64,000 bases of DNA from contig CM077116.1 in the NCBI GenBank assembly GCA_039619475.1, positions 382,750,760-382,814,759 on the forward strand, in the 5' to 3' direction. A program made the translations under genes and the position numbers. This document shows, in pieces, positions 12,591 to 24,800 of this stretch (position 1 is the first letter of the stretch; the number at the start of each line of letters is the position of its first letter). Source of the DNA: Icerya purchasi. Lineage: Eukaryota > Arthropoda > Insecta > Hemiptera > Monophlebidae. The notes below the pieces were generated by a model. It made no database searches, was not told where the DNA came from, and saw only the letters and a list, made by a program, of their open reading frames with translations.

Positions 12591-12704
12591 TTACATACTA
12601 AATAATTATAGTTATTGTTAACTTTCATACGGAATCCTCAGCGCATGAAACCTCATGCTTGACTGAACTTGTTATTTGATAATTTTGTTGTTATTGAACC
12701 ATTT

Positions 12705-12745
12705 TATTAGGATTCTGTACATTATATGTGTACGAAATCCTAAAA
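12705..12745. repeat. Palindromic end motif of the foldback family
   Basis: AGGATTCTGTACA and TGTGTACGAAATCCT form an imperfect hairpin like those at 8261-8293 and 63302-63329. The upstream phrase TTGAACCATTTTATT parallels CTGAACCATCTCATT next to the intronic copy. Confidence 0.7.
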
Positions 12746-12773
12746 AACAGGAAAAATATCATTCACATATCAT

Positions 12774-13079
12774 TCATTTTAATTCTCGCAAAATAAGATA
12801 AAATATGATTACAAAGGAAATTGTGTGGCAGAAAAAAATATACAGTGTCAGCAGTGGCGCATTTTTCGTCTCACTATGTGTTTTGATGTATGAGACGCCT
12901 GGATGAGTAGAGACAGTGGAATATTTAACAAAAGAGACAACATCGCCTTCCCATTTGTCAGAGCTACAGTCATCGCAGCAGCATTCAGAGCAATAGTTAC
13001 CGGAACAGTATTTGGAGCAATAGTCGCCGGTGCAATAGTCGGAGCAGTGAGCAGTGTTTTTCTGATCATTGCTCCGGAA
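12774..13079 (-). CDS. Cys-rich open frame with three 9-residue repeats (doubtful gene)
   Basis: On the minus strand a 101-codon open frame lacks an initial ATG. Near its start it reads CSDYCTGDY, CSKYCSGNY and CSECCCDDC, three 27-bp tandem units at 13020-13046, 12993-13019 and 12966-12992. A hydrophobic stretch of about 20 residues (FFCHTISFVIIFYLI) precedes the stop. It could be an exon of a Cys-rich secreted or membrane protein, or a repeat that happens to be open. Two overlapping frames are also open, which weakens the case. No family recognised. Confidence 0.2.
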   Translation of the reverse strand, partial: FRSNDQKNTAHCSDYCTGDYCSKYCSGNYCSECCCDDCSSDKWEGDVVSFVKYSTVSTHPGVSYIKTHSETKNAPLLTLYIFFCHTISFVIIFYLILRELK

Positions 13080-13484
13080 TCACAACTGTTCATTTGTCGC
13101 AGCAGTGGCAAAAAAGCAGCACTGCGATTTTTGAACCACTACTAGTGGTAACCCATTTTGTGAAAAATTTTACACAAGGTTTTATGTTTATATGAGAATT
13201 CAATATTTTTTTACAGAATAGACAGTAATGTCATATTTCAACGGATAAATCCATTTTGACCATCCCTGATTACTTCCTTATACGGAGGAAAAGAAGTACT
13301 GTATTTGTGGAGTATTTTGAATCTCACGTTTCAACAAAAATATCTATTTTAACCGTCCCTGCTTCCATTTTAAGCGAAGGCAATCAAGACAGACTTTGAG
13401 GAGAAAATAATGTGCTGTCATAAGTTGGCTTTTTATTTTCTTTTTTATCAATGATTCTCGTTTTCTCTTTTTCTGTTATTAGTA

Positions 13485-13871
13485 TTGCTGCACATATTGT
13501 ATTGTGTTTTGCTGTTCACTGATTTTTATATTTTTGCAATGACATTTTCATGTAGTTTTTGTTTTAAAACCTTTTCTGCAAAGTTTAATTTAAGTCGACA
13601 TATAAGAGCTTACATGTGTTCAAACAATATCAGATTCTTTTCAAAAGATGGGAGTGGTAATAATTATTTTAGAATTTTTGGAGTGATACACTGCAAACGA
13701 TACAAAAAAATATTTTCTAGAAATATGTATTTGATACCGTTATGTTGTATTAAGTGTGCTAGAATGCATGATACTGAACTTTATAATAGAAGCCCATCCG
13801 AACCCGCAAAATGCGCCTTATGCAATGGGAATCATCCATCGAGCTATAAGGGATGCTCAGTATGCAAGTAG
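13485..13871 (+). pseudogene. LINE ORF1 (gag-like) remnant
   Basis: The 3' half shows knuckle-type Cys/His motifs: CIKCARMHDTELYNRSPSEP and CALCNGNHPSSYKGCSVCK, typical of Jockey-clade ORF1 nucleic-acid-binding domains. The first half includes CSFCFKTFSAKFNLSRHIRA, a C2H2-like finger, which may be the ORF1 N terminus or host sequence. After the stop at 13871 a shifted frame continues with VHVNIDVPDVRRDSYSSGKL and a serine-rich tail to about 14080. Confidence 0.65.
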
Positions 13872-14234
13872 CAAACTGAATTCTACAGTAAAATACGCTC
13901 GTCTCATGCCCGGGTCCACGTAAATATCGACGTTCCCGATGTTCGTAGAGATAGTTATTCTAGTGGAAAGCTAAGTACAGCGAATCGCGGATCATACGCT
14001 AATGCCGTTCGAGCGGAAAGTATAAACTACGCCGGAAACCAAACTGATACAGGTCAGATGTGCATACTGATAGAAACTACAGCAATAAAACTAACGAAAT
14101 TTCAATAATGTTGACAACGTTCCTCAACGAATTCAAATCTACAATAAATCGATTAATATCATTCTTGACGAAAGTTATTGAAAAATTACTTCCATAATTC
14201 TATACAACACTAATATAATCGTGTACACTCACTC

Positions 14235-15217
14235 GTGATAATACTGTGGAATGCAAATGGCATTACTCAAAAAAGAAATGAATTTAAACTTTTCCTTCAA
14301 CAAAATGTGATTGACGTTGCACTAATCACAGAAACCCATCTTACGTATGAAAAGAGCTTCAAAGTTGTGGGTATGGAGCATACTCGGCTCACCACTCGGA
14401 TGGAACAGCTCATGGGGGTTCAATGGTACTAGTCAGAGATATATACAAACAATATTGAAACTTTACATACAGCACATTCGTATACCAGAGTGTAGCGATA
14501 AATGTTGAAACACTTAGAAAGGATATAGTAGTAGCTGCAATTTACTGTCACCCAGGTTTCTGTATACCACAAATGGTCTACAATACAATTTTAAACAAAT
14601 TAGGAAATGTATTCATATGCGGTCGCGATTATAATTCCAAAAACAGTATATAGGGATCAAGAACAATAAACCCAACTGGAAAGATACTGTACAAATCGAT
14701 ACAGGACAACGCACTTGCCGTTTTATCTCCAATGATTCCTACATATTGGCCGCGACATCTCAATAGGCTTCCGGACGTCTTAGAATTCTTTATCATTCGT
14801 GGCCTTCAAAGATACGACCGGAAGTGCAGAACAATCATTGATCTGTCTTTCGATCATGTTCCAGTGGTTGCCACCTTAGATATAAGTCCTAAAATCGTTC
14901 TCAATCAGCAGAGACTTACAAATCATACCACTAACTGGAATATTTTTTCGAGTATAATTGAAAATAATATTGACTTGAAGGTCAAACTAAAGAACACAAA
15001 TGACATTGACATAGCCGTTAAGAATTTTTCTAATCTCGTGGAATATGTGTGTAATAATTCTACCAATCACGTACCAAAAATTTTTTATCAAAACCTGTAT
15101 ATACCCGTGGAAATAATAAAATTAATAAAAGAAACCAGGTCAGCAAGAAGGAGATGGCAGCGTGGTCGTTACCCATCTTTATATACAACAGATAAAAAGA
15201 GTTACAAAACAAGCTAA
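14235..15217 (+). pseudogene. LINE ORF2 endonuclease region and linker
   Basis: Begins with LWNANGITQKRNEFKLFLQQ and ALITETHLT, the N-terminal motifs of AP-type endonuclease. Shifted frames continue with VVAAIYCHPGF and FICGRDYNSKN (normally GGDFN-like), then LSFDHVPVVATLDIS, the SDH-type catalytic motif. The linker ends in KETRSARRRWQRGRYPS. At least three frame changes; not functional. Confidence 0.75.
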
Positions 15218-15669
15218 AGAAAAAAATTAAGGAGTATAAAAAAAAATTGTTAATCATTATACGCAGTCTATTAATGATGGTGAAAAGCCGAATGGACTTC
15301 AGTTAAAAACCTGCTAAGTCAATCAGAAGAACCATATAATATTAGAATTTAGATTAAAATAAACAAGGAAAAGAGGAATGTTTTTGAGGATCACCTTGAC
15401 ACGGTCTTCACTCCTCATCTTGATCGCAACAAGGAGCATTCTGACTATATACAAAGGTCATTGAAAGAATCTCGTCGGTGTGAACACGCTACTAAGGTCT
15501 TTGCTCCAAGAAAAGTTCTTGTATGTCTGCGGAATATACCACTATGTAAAGCTCTTGGCTTCTATAAAATTACTGGAGAAATAATCTCGAAACTACCGCA
15601 GAGAGCGGTGGAAGAAGTCGATTGTAATCATGGTTCATAAAATGGGGAAACCGCGGACAGATTTCATTA

Positions 15670-16366
15670 TATCAATCGATTAGCTTGCTCTTCTCTTTAT
15701 CGAAGGTTTTGGAAGAGCTAATTTTTAATCGTATTGATTCGGTTATAAGAAACCGAGATGTGCTACCGAATCATCAATTTGGTTTTCGTACAGAGCACAC
15801 TACGATTTGTCAGTGTCACCGATTAGTTGATGCAATTTCGTTAACTTTGGGGAAACGCGAGGTATTGATGTCACACAGGCATTCAATAAAGTCTGGCATC
15901 CTGGATTGCTGTATAAATTATGAAAAATTCTTAATGATATTTATCTATTACTCAAATCGTACTTGTCCGAACGCTCGTTTGTGGTTAAAATAAATGATGA
16001 TTCACTCTCGGAAATACACTTAATCAGATCGTCGGTACCTCAAGGCAGTTTGCTGGGACCTTTATTGTATTCCATCTATACCACGGACATGCCTATTTCT
16101 AATCTAACGTTACTAGCTACATTTGCTGATGACATAGGACGAAAATCAGTTCTAAAGCTGGCCATAAAGCGGAATGTTTATTTATCGGTTATTGCTCCAG
16201 TATGGAGATATAGATTGGAGCTATATGGAACAACATGCCGAAGCAACCTTCTCAGAATAGAGCAACAGCAGTCCAAAATTCTACATACAATGGTATCTGC
16301 GCTTTATGTTGTATCGAATGGTACACTGTATGCAAACTCGAATGTTACATATGTGAAGGATGTTTA
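15670..16366 (+). pseudogene. LINE reverse transcriptase fragment
   Basis: Motifs in order: LSKVLEELIFNRI, LPNHQFGFRTEHTTICQCHR, SSVPQGSLLGPLLYSIYTTD and LLATFADDI, which is the RT catalytic FADD. Immediately after this the sequence jumps to the C-terminal domain (VIAPVWRYRLELYGTTCRSN), an internal deletion. The gap after the finger domain (frameshift near 15890) also rules out activity. Confidence 0.8.
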
Positions 16367-16672
16367 CAAGGCCGTGTCCACGGAGTGGGTTTTGGGGGTT
16401 AACCCCCCCCCCCCCCCCCATGAGAACTGGAATAGCTTAGGTACTTCATTAATATTTTATGCAAAAATTTTTGTTACGAGTATAATCAATAACATATGTA
16501 ATTTTTATTAATGTTTATACAGTAATTCGTTTATTTAAATTATTAATATATAAATCAAGATGATGGAAATTATTAATAGCATGAATATTAGTGAAAAATA
16601 TATTTTTATTTATAAAATAAATATGCGAAGAAAATCCCCCCCCCCCCTTCCAAAATTTTGGGCACGGGCCTG
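16367..16672. mobile_element. hAT-type MITE with perfect 8-bp TSD
   Basis: Flanked by GATGTTTA at 16359-16366 and 16673-16680. Ends are CAAGGCCGTGTCCA and, on the other strand, CAGGCCCGTGCCCA, an imperfect terminal inverted repeat. Both sides have long runs of C. It is 306 bp and non-coding. It sits in the C-terminal coding part of the Jockey-like LINE, so it inserted after that LINE. Confidence 0.85.
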
Positions 16673-16800
16673 GATGTTTATACAGGAGAGTACAAAAAGT
16701 TCTTTGAGAAACTTCAGTTTAGGTCAAATTCCCATTCATATACCAAATGTTCACTATTGATCTTCCAGTCAAATCTAGCAGGTTAGGCATTGTTATATAA

Positions 16801-17125
16801 ATTTTAAAATACTTTTTCTTTTCCTTAGAGCGTATTAAAAAAAAATGTTGTTACATAAATTTTATTTTTCTATACACGATAAAAAGTTAATGTCACATCA
16901 ATGCAAAACAAAATAGTAAAAATGTTTTCAAAAGATAAAATAAATTAACATGAAATAAATTTTTTTAATCTCATGATATCATGATTCATACCGCTAATAG
17001 CAATTTACAAGCATGTATACAGTATTAAATAAATTTATTCCACTTAATTTTAAAATGTATATATGTAGTGGCATCAATAACTTCACATTTATTTTCTTGT
17101 ATTATATATTGAACTTTTATTTTAT

Positions 17126-17159
<34 letters not shown>

Positions 17160-18780
17160 GCCTGGCAATTTTATAATTAAAAAAGCTTAACAGTTTGATA
17201 AATCACAAAGAAAAGTTGAATTAGACTGAAAACAATTTGAAATATTAACAATCTTTACATATAACACAATAAAAATGCAAGTAACAGTTATGGGTAAAAT
17301 GTTTTGCTTTGTATTACAATATAACATAAGTAAACAAATAAATAAATAAAAAAGAAGCATGCTCTTCCTCAAATACTTAAGCTAACATTTTATACTTCAT
17401 TAAAACATAATATATACTCATATTCTTCACAATCGGCAATGAATGAAAAGCAACAATGTAAGAAACAAGGATATGCGGATTTATGACGTCACAGTTTTAG
17501 CACCTCAAGAAAATACAAAATGTTTTCAATTTAGGACACCTGTAAAAAGAACATATAATTTTTATATAGAAAACTACATGTATTAATAATTTGCTTTTAT
17601 TATAGATTATTAATTATTTATAAGTCAAAAATTTTAAATTAAGTATATTTTTTAATCATATTCTAGATAAATAAGGAAAATATGTAAAAAAAAATCATCA
17701 ATTAACATATTATTCATTTTATTATGATTGGACATATATAGATAATTAAAATATTAAAATATGGTCGAAAATACTTATATTAAATTTCTGACAAAATTTG
17801 TTATAGAATAAATAAATTATATTCTTATATTAAATATTTATAAAGTTCGTCCTTAATTGAGGACACTGCTTCGGAATGAAGTAAATTTAAAAAATTTATC
17901 GTTTAACTTGTGATGTAATCAGTTCGATAATATTATGGTATTAATAGGTCGAAATAAATTTCAAATTTGTTGTGTAAAGTATTGATTGTTTCGAAGATGT
18001 ATGTATTTTGTTATTCTGTTTTTAAATACTAGTTTTATGTATTGTGTTTTACTTTGCAACATGTGATGAATAATTCATAATATAGTTAGTGTTTAATTTT
18101 TTGTTTATAAATATTTGATAGTTACCAAAAAATGTATATGTTATAAAAGCTGTGTATTTCTATTGAAAATTAAAACTGCGTTGTTTTAAGTTTTCAAAAT
18201 TGATTTTATGTAAGAACATAAACTTAAGTCTTGTACGTAGTCATTAATTTTTAGTTATTAAATAATTTATAAAATACATTAATGCATGTAAAACCAATGA
18301 ACTGCTTTGAAAAAATCAAAAAATTAACTTTTAGAATCTGTATCAGTTCATTTCCATTTTTTGTATATGTTAATAATTTCACGATATTATCGGTACTTAA
18401 GAATATTTCCACTGACTTTCATGTTTAGAAATATTCTCGGGAAATAATTTTTTACGGTTATTGCACTATTTGTGTTACTTTCTATTTTATTTTATATTTT
18501 GTTTTTAATACTGTTAAAAGGAATTCTAAACGTAAAATTCAGTGCGGTATGCAGATTACTTTTCTTTTTTTAATTTTTTTCAAATTTATAGCGTACGAAA
18601 TCAAAACTAATGAAAACAGTCAATTGTATAAGAAAATATGAATGTATAAACAAATTATTTTTTTTGTATGATATAGATTAAAAATTAGATAATTAAGTGG
18701 AAGGTGTGCAAATAGAATACAGAGTGAAAGAAACTAATCTTTTTCTTGACTGAATAATATAATTTTGTTAATGTTCGTAG
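16801..18780. other. AT-rich stretch, no gene seen
   Basis: Contains a 29-base poly-T run (about 17128-17156), possibly the tail of a reverse-oriented retroelement, and a TGACGTCA palindrome (CRE-like) near 17484. No coding frame with recognisable motifs. Confidence 0.4.
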
Positions 18781-18897
18781 GTACTGTTTAATACAGATAA
18801 TATGGCCTCAGAAGCTAGAAAAGTAGCTTTATATGATTTCATGGCACTTAATTCTACCTGGATGGATAATCATGTATTTGTTACTGTCCCCGAAATG
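18781..18897 (+). CDS. Probable first coding exon of the zinc-finger gene
   Basis: An acceptor (GTTCGTAG, ending at 18780) is followed by a 21-base leader and ATG at 18802. The frame begins MASEARKVALYDFMALNSTW and runs to a Glu-Met before a GTGATG donor at 18898. The donor is weak, but the peptide is protein-like amid otherwise barren AT-rich sequence. If translation simply read on, it would hit a stop after about 14 more residues. Phase 0 fits the exon at 25949. It could also belong to another unseen gene. Confidence 0.5.
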
Positions 18898-21800
18898 GTG
18901 ATGATTTCTGTATTCTTTATTTTTTATGATATGAATTAGAAAAATACGAGAAATGCGGTATTTGTAAGATTCGCATAAAATACGCGATATATTAGATGCA
19001 TTAGGATAATTCAACTGCTGCCAATTAGTTATTTGAATGGGATAAATTTTATTCTAATGTATATTTACTACTTATCTTTGGGCTTCGTAAAATATTTATA
19101 GTTTTATCTCTGCCTGGAAACATTATTAAACCCGGGGCAGACAGGCGGCAATCTAGCGTATCATTTAATTTAACCATGGAACAAGCTGATTTCTTTATAA
19201 AAAAAAGTGTAGTTTTCCATCACTTATTGTGTAATTGTACCATGCACTGAGTTTTGCCTTTACAAGTCTTCGGAATTGACGTATATATAATAATGTTTGT
19301 CTTTTATTCTAGTAACAATTTTATTCAGTTTTAATATACTAACGCTTCCGACGCCGTTCATTTATATTATTTTACTGCTGTACAGGAAGTCATTCCGTTG
19401 AGCAAAAAATATAATTTAAATTCTTTCGAAGTATCTAATACGTTCAATTTTTTGTCTCTAAACTATCACTGGCCTATTCCACTCGATATAGGAATGAAAT
19501 TAATCTTCCTTCTTATTTCACATATTTTTCACTGTATTGTCATTAATTATATATGGAGTAAATACTTAGTTTATTATCTCTGTTTTAGTGTTTATAAGTT
19601 TGCTAATTTCATATCCTGTTTAATAGAAAATGATTAATGATTTGGCGTATTTTATTTATGTTTTTTCATGTTTTTTCCATCCCGGCAAGTCATACATTTT
19701 ACAGATGTTTTAGGCAGTTGAACTTTTATTTATACCTAATAGTGATATCATTTAGTTTTCATAAACATATTATGTCGTCCTGTTGAATTTTCAAAAATGA
19801 AAAAATCGAAATATAAATAGTATAAATTGCGTGCTAATATAAATAATAGAGACATTACTGCGGTATATATTAATTCAGTTGACGATGGTAAAAACTAACA
19901 GAGATATCTATTATAAGGACCATCAAATGATTGAAGTATATATTACGGCTAGGTGTGATAAATATGAGTGATATACCACGTACGTCGACGATGTCGAAAA
20001 TGTTAATACGATTGTTAACAAATTCCCGTCACTTAAAAAAAAAAGTGCACATCATATTGCTCCCTTTGTTCAATCGATGGTAAAATCACTAATGAAAAAA
20101 TTATAATTACCGCGCACGAGCTTCGCTTTATTAGCTCAATTACTATATTAAGTAGTTTTTGCAGTTGCAATATCTATGTATTTTTCTTCCGTCCGCATAT
20201 AGGGATTAAAACCCAAGAGAATCCGTAGAACTGTGTTACAGTTGCGTACAAATATTTTTACTAAAACTAATTGTTTCGAACATAATTATGCATATTAGCC
20301 ATTAAGAAAAGAAGCTCATAGACAAAATTTACTGTTTGAGAAAATGCATTTAAAGTTTGACAAAACGTTGTTTTTTTTTATAGCGAAAAGTTGTTTTAAG
20401 TTTTGGATAAATTGTAAATGAAAGAAGCGGGCTTTGCAGATTCAAAAACAATAAAAACTTCAAAATCGAGTTTTTACCCATAAAACGTTTTCTTTCCAGC
20501 CGATAACGTATATGGGCGGTCCCTTTTTTATAAGTTTTTGTCGCCTCTTATAATCATTAAAAACTTTGAGGAGGATCGACAGGTTAGAAAAATCAGCAGC
20601 ATAGCAAAAAAAAAGTAATTTACTGAAATTAAGATGATTTGGAAATATAGTTCTTCAAGCTTAAACGAAAAAATTTAAAAAACAGCAAATAGCTGAAAAT
20701 TGGTTTAAAAATAGATGACGCTTTTTCTCAAATCACAGTAAACTATAAAATTAAGACGACAAAATTATCATTAATCTGAATATACTTCTACTAGTTTTGT
20801 TTTATTATTCACCAGATATTTTAAAATTTCAACATCAGTTCTCACAAGTACTGATGACGCGGAAATTAACAGCAAGCTTTCGGTTTGTTTACTTTTTCTC
20901 TCAGAAAATGACAGTGTAGGTATATTTTTAAGATGTTCCTCGTATATTTGCAGAACGTAATGTAGTTCCCGGCGTTTTTTCGATCACCCAGATATGCAAA
21001 TCAGTTTTATCGTACATGTATCCTCTTATGTGTTCCTTTTTTATATAAATGATCGAGCTGATTAATAAAATATATTTAAAAATATGCTTATTTACTTGTT
21101 ACTGTTGACATTCCGTTCAGCTTTTAAAAAGCAGTTAAGCCAATACACGTATGCACTCGACGAAACGGACTACAAATTTCGTAAGCGAAATCGGCTGCAA
21201 TTCACTTCTGCAAACACTACAAGCGTCCTAAAAATCTAAAAATTCAATTTGACGATGTATCTATTTCAGTTTCGGAAGAAGTCAAATACCTAGGAATAAT
21301 CTTTGACAGTGCTTTAGAATCGTTAATCTCTAAAGAAAATTGACGGCTCCCTTCTGAAACTTTATCAATCTTATTCGTCCAATAATTGACTATGGCGTAT
21401 CTCTCTTCGGTTTTGCTACCGAAGCACATCTCGACATTGAGTGCAATTCATAATACATGCTTAAGATTAATTACTGGCGTTTTTCGTATCACGCCAGTGT
21501 ACAGTCTCCTAGGCGAATCTTCAGATCCCCTTCCCTTTCAATCCGAAGATACCTTGTCGCTACAAACACTATTCTCAACATTTTCTCGCCAACTTCAGTT
21601 TCAACTCTTCTTATTTAATTTCATGATCCTTCCCAATTTTCTCTCCCGCAACAACAATGATCTTAAATCAGTTTTAAAAAGTACCGTTCTGCTAAATTTT
21701 CCTTCCAATATCAATTAAAGCTAGAGTTTACCCTAAATTTAGATCTATCTTATAGACTTTGGCAAATCCTAATCTAATCCCGTTATTTATGCTTAAATCT

Positions 21801-24800
21801 ACAATGACCTGAGAAAATATCCTTGCCACCGCTATTCTCAATCCTTTCGACCGAACTCTATGCTCATAAGCTAGCAGTCAACTATGGCACAGATCTAACA
21901 TCCAACCAATTTTGCTACTAACAGATTCAATATCCGCAATCCTATTCATTAAATAAGTTTTATAAAAAGAAGTAACATCCGATACCTCAAGAAATAGTCT
22001 AAGCACTTTCTTCATCAAGAAAAGAAATTGTCTTTTGCTGGATCCCATCGTATTACAACATTCGCCAAAATGAACAATTCGGCGAGATTGCAAACCTAGC
22101 TCTAAATATTTCTCGATAGTCAATCTGAAAAAAAAATAAAATATAAAATATTTGTACAAAAAGTTTTCCAACAAATCCGGGACCCAGTCGCAAACACAAA
22201 TGAACTAAAGTCAATTAGAAAAATAACCTTTCCACGTAAAACTTCAATCCGAGAATCCAGAAAGGACGAAGTAATATATATTTATCCGATTAAAAACAGA
22301 TCACTCCGCCTTATCACATTGTTACATCTTAAGGAAACAACAATGTTCCAATGTCAACCAGTTATGTAATTATCGAATGTCCAAAGTTTCACAATCAAAA
22401 AAATATACACATCCCAAAGAAAATCTGGCATTCGTACTGTCAGACGGCTACAGTTAAAATTAAAAAATTCTTTCATACCTCAAAGCTACTAAACTATCCG
22501 CTCTAGATGGACTTTTATGGGTCAGCCATATTTTTAATTGTAAATAAACGAGAAATTATACAAAGAAATCGCAATTGACTGTCGCCATGATTATGGTTTT
22601 TTACCAACTTTAAAAAATGGAGGATTTGTCGCGTATATTTTTTTAAATGTTTAAATCTTTGTTCACGCATAGCTTGCCTCTGCGTGGATTATTTTTGATG
22701 ATTCTTGGTCTATTCGGAAGTGTAAAGTCGCGGTAGTATCCGGTGAGCACCGTCGAAAATTGGTCAACACAAACTGAGTAGTCATCAAAAAACGCGGGAA
22801 AAATGTAGTCCCTTTAGAAATTTTTTTTTTTTTATTTATTAATGTAACAGACGCGATTGACTTAAAATATTATCAATTTACCATAGAAACGTAATTTTTA
22901 AAAATTAAATTATTATTGTAAAATATCGTGGAATGTAGCTTAGAATAAAGAAAACTAATTTTAAACCGCTACAGCGTTATTTGCAAGCTAGTCACTTTAA
23001 AAAAGTTGATTTTTAGCTAGACGAGAATTTGAATTATGCTAAATATCGTAAAATGAATTTTTTTTTTTTTTTTTTTTTAAATAAAGATATCGACTTTGAG
23101 GTTTACTATCAAAATTTAATCAAAATGCACTAAAAAATTATAAATAATTATTTGATAAAAAACAATATACTTTAGAGTGATATATACTTTAAGGAGATAT
23201 TATGATAATTCTTATACAACATTAACCTTTGAAGTCAGCGCGAAATTGAAACTGCAGTAATAATTAAAAACCTGGATTACGGAAAACGAGCGGGTTTGTT
23301 ATACTCATTAAATTATTTTTCTAGATATTTTAATTTAAAAAGTTGATATTGTACAAGAATTATCGTGTTGTCTCGAGGTACATACATAATTTTGAAATAT
23401 ATTATTATTTTATCGAATAATTATTTTTTACTTTTTAGTGCATTTTTATTAAATTTTATGGTAAATCTTGAATTTTTTATTCTATTTACGGAAAAGTAAA
23501 CGCTAATTTTTAACACAAAATGATTGTTTATTGGAAAGTGGACCAGTTAGTCCTGTATGAGTACCAATAAGTATCAGTGAGCATAGAGTGAGTAGTCATT
23601 AAATAACGTGACGAAAAAGGGTCTTTTTAAAGAAATTATTTTTATTAATATAAAAAACGTTGGAAATGATTTTCTAATAATGTTTTTTTTGTTGCACATC
23701 CATAAACGAAGGATTTTATTTATTTCGACAATTTCTCATGCAGAGAGCATTTTTACTTATTCTATCCATATTACCACTGAAAAAAAAGGTACACTAAAAA
23801 TTGTTTTAAAAAAAAAAACAGATCGACTTCAAAATTTTTATTGAAAATTAAAAAATAATTATTTTGTGAATAATTTCCTTAAAAAGTTATTATTATTATT
23901 ATTAAACAATATTAACTTTTTGAAGTCGGCAATAAATTCAAATTTCAAACATCGTGACATTTAACGTTTGTAGTCACTCGTTTTCTATAGACTAAGTGCA
24001 GAAAAGATCAGAAATATTTAATTGTAATATTATTATTCTTATTAAATTATTTTCATTTATAGTTGCTGTTTGAAAGTAATACCGACTTAAAAAAGTTAAT
24101 GTTGGCTAAAAATAATAATATCCTTAAATATATTACTTTAAAATTTATTCTATTTTATAAAATAATTGTTTTCATTTTTAGCGTCTCGGGTTTGTAATTT
24201 TTATTGCAAATTTTAAATTCGGTACGTTTTGGTTTTTTTATCTTTAAAACTAGTCGGAATCTGATAATTTATTATAATACATATAATTGCGTTTAAAGAA
24301 TCGGCATTATTAATTCGTCAAAATATATTCCATTGTTTACTGTCAGTTATCAATTTTTATTTTCTCAAAGAAGCTAGGAAAAAGGGAGACATATTTTATA
24401 ACGTAAATGAAATTTGCTTTCCAAAAATAAAAATAAAAAAAGTCGGAGAAATTGTTAGTGCAATAAAATATCCGCTATTTACTGAAGCAAATGCCATTTT
24501 ATTTATTTTTGCTTCTTTGTCTATTACCCGAGCACATATAAATGAATAAATTAATATAATAAAAAAATAACTTACTACAATCCTTTGTTTTAAATTTATG
24601 AGTCTATATATATTTTTTTTTTTTCGACGTTTATTAGTATCCCTTTGAAAGTTAATTATTCAAAATAAAATGTTTCGTTCAGTTTTTAATAACGATAATC
24701 ATATTTTAAAAGTTATGTAAAAACAAAGACTATTTTTTTAATTAATTGTCAATAATAAATGTCAGAAATGTGCGATTTTGTAAGAAAAAAATACTACACG

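Larger units (their letters stand above)
7524..12672. repeat. Composite foldback-like repeat region flanked by inverted ~80-bp ends
   Basis: About 80 bp at 7524-7605 are the imperfect reverse complement of about 12593-12672 (shared GAACTTGTT, CATGCTT and AGTTATT blocks). In between lie a large palindrome centred near 8277, a tandem array at 8640-11165, an inverted partial unit at 11168-11290 and about 1.3 kb of unassigned sequence. No transposase-like frame is found. The arrangement recalls foldback elements, whose long inverted arms contain tandem repeats, but assignment to a known family is not possible by eye. The outer inverted ends could be chance copies of the same repeat. Confidence 0.5.
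13400..16800 (+). mobile_element. Jockey-like LINE, decayed, about 3.4 kb
   Basis: Contains a gag-type ORF1 with zinc knuckles (13485-14106), an apurinic-type endonuclease region (14235-14900), a linker, reverse transcriptase motifs (15690-16140) and a C-terminal domain (16150-16366, continuing 16681-16795). Frameshifts and stops break every ORF and part of the RT downstream of FADD is deleted. An hAT MITE interrupts the 3' end. No clear poly(A) tail or target duplication was identified, so the outer boundaries are approximate. Confidence 0.8.

Noticed and set aside
17484..17491. TGACGTCA as a CRE enhancer (also near 52884)
   Set aside because: An isolated 8-bp motif in AT-rich DNA without a promoter nearby; too weak to list as regulatory.
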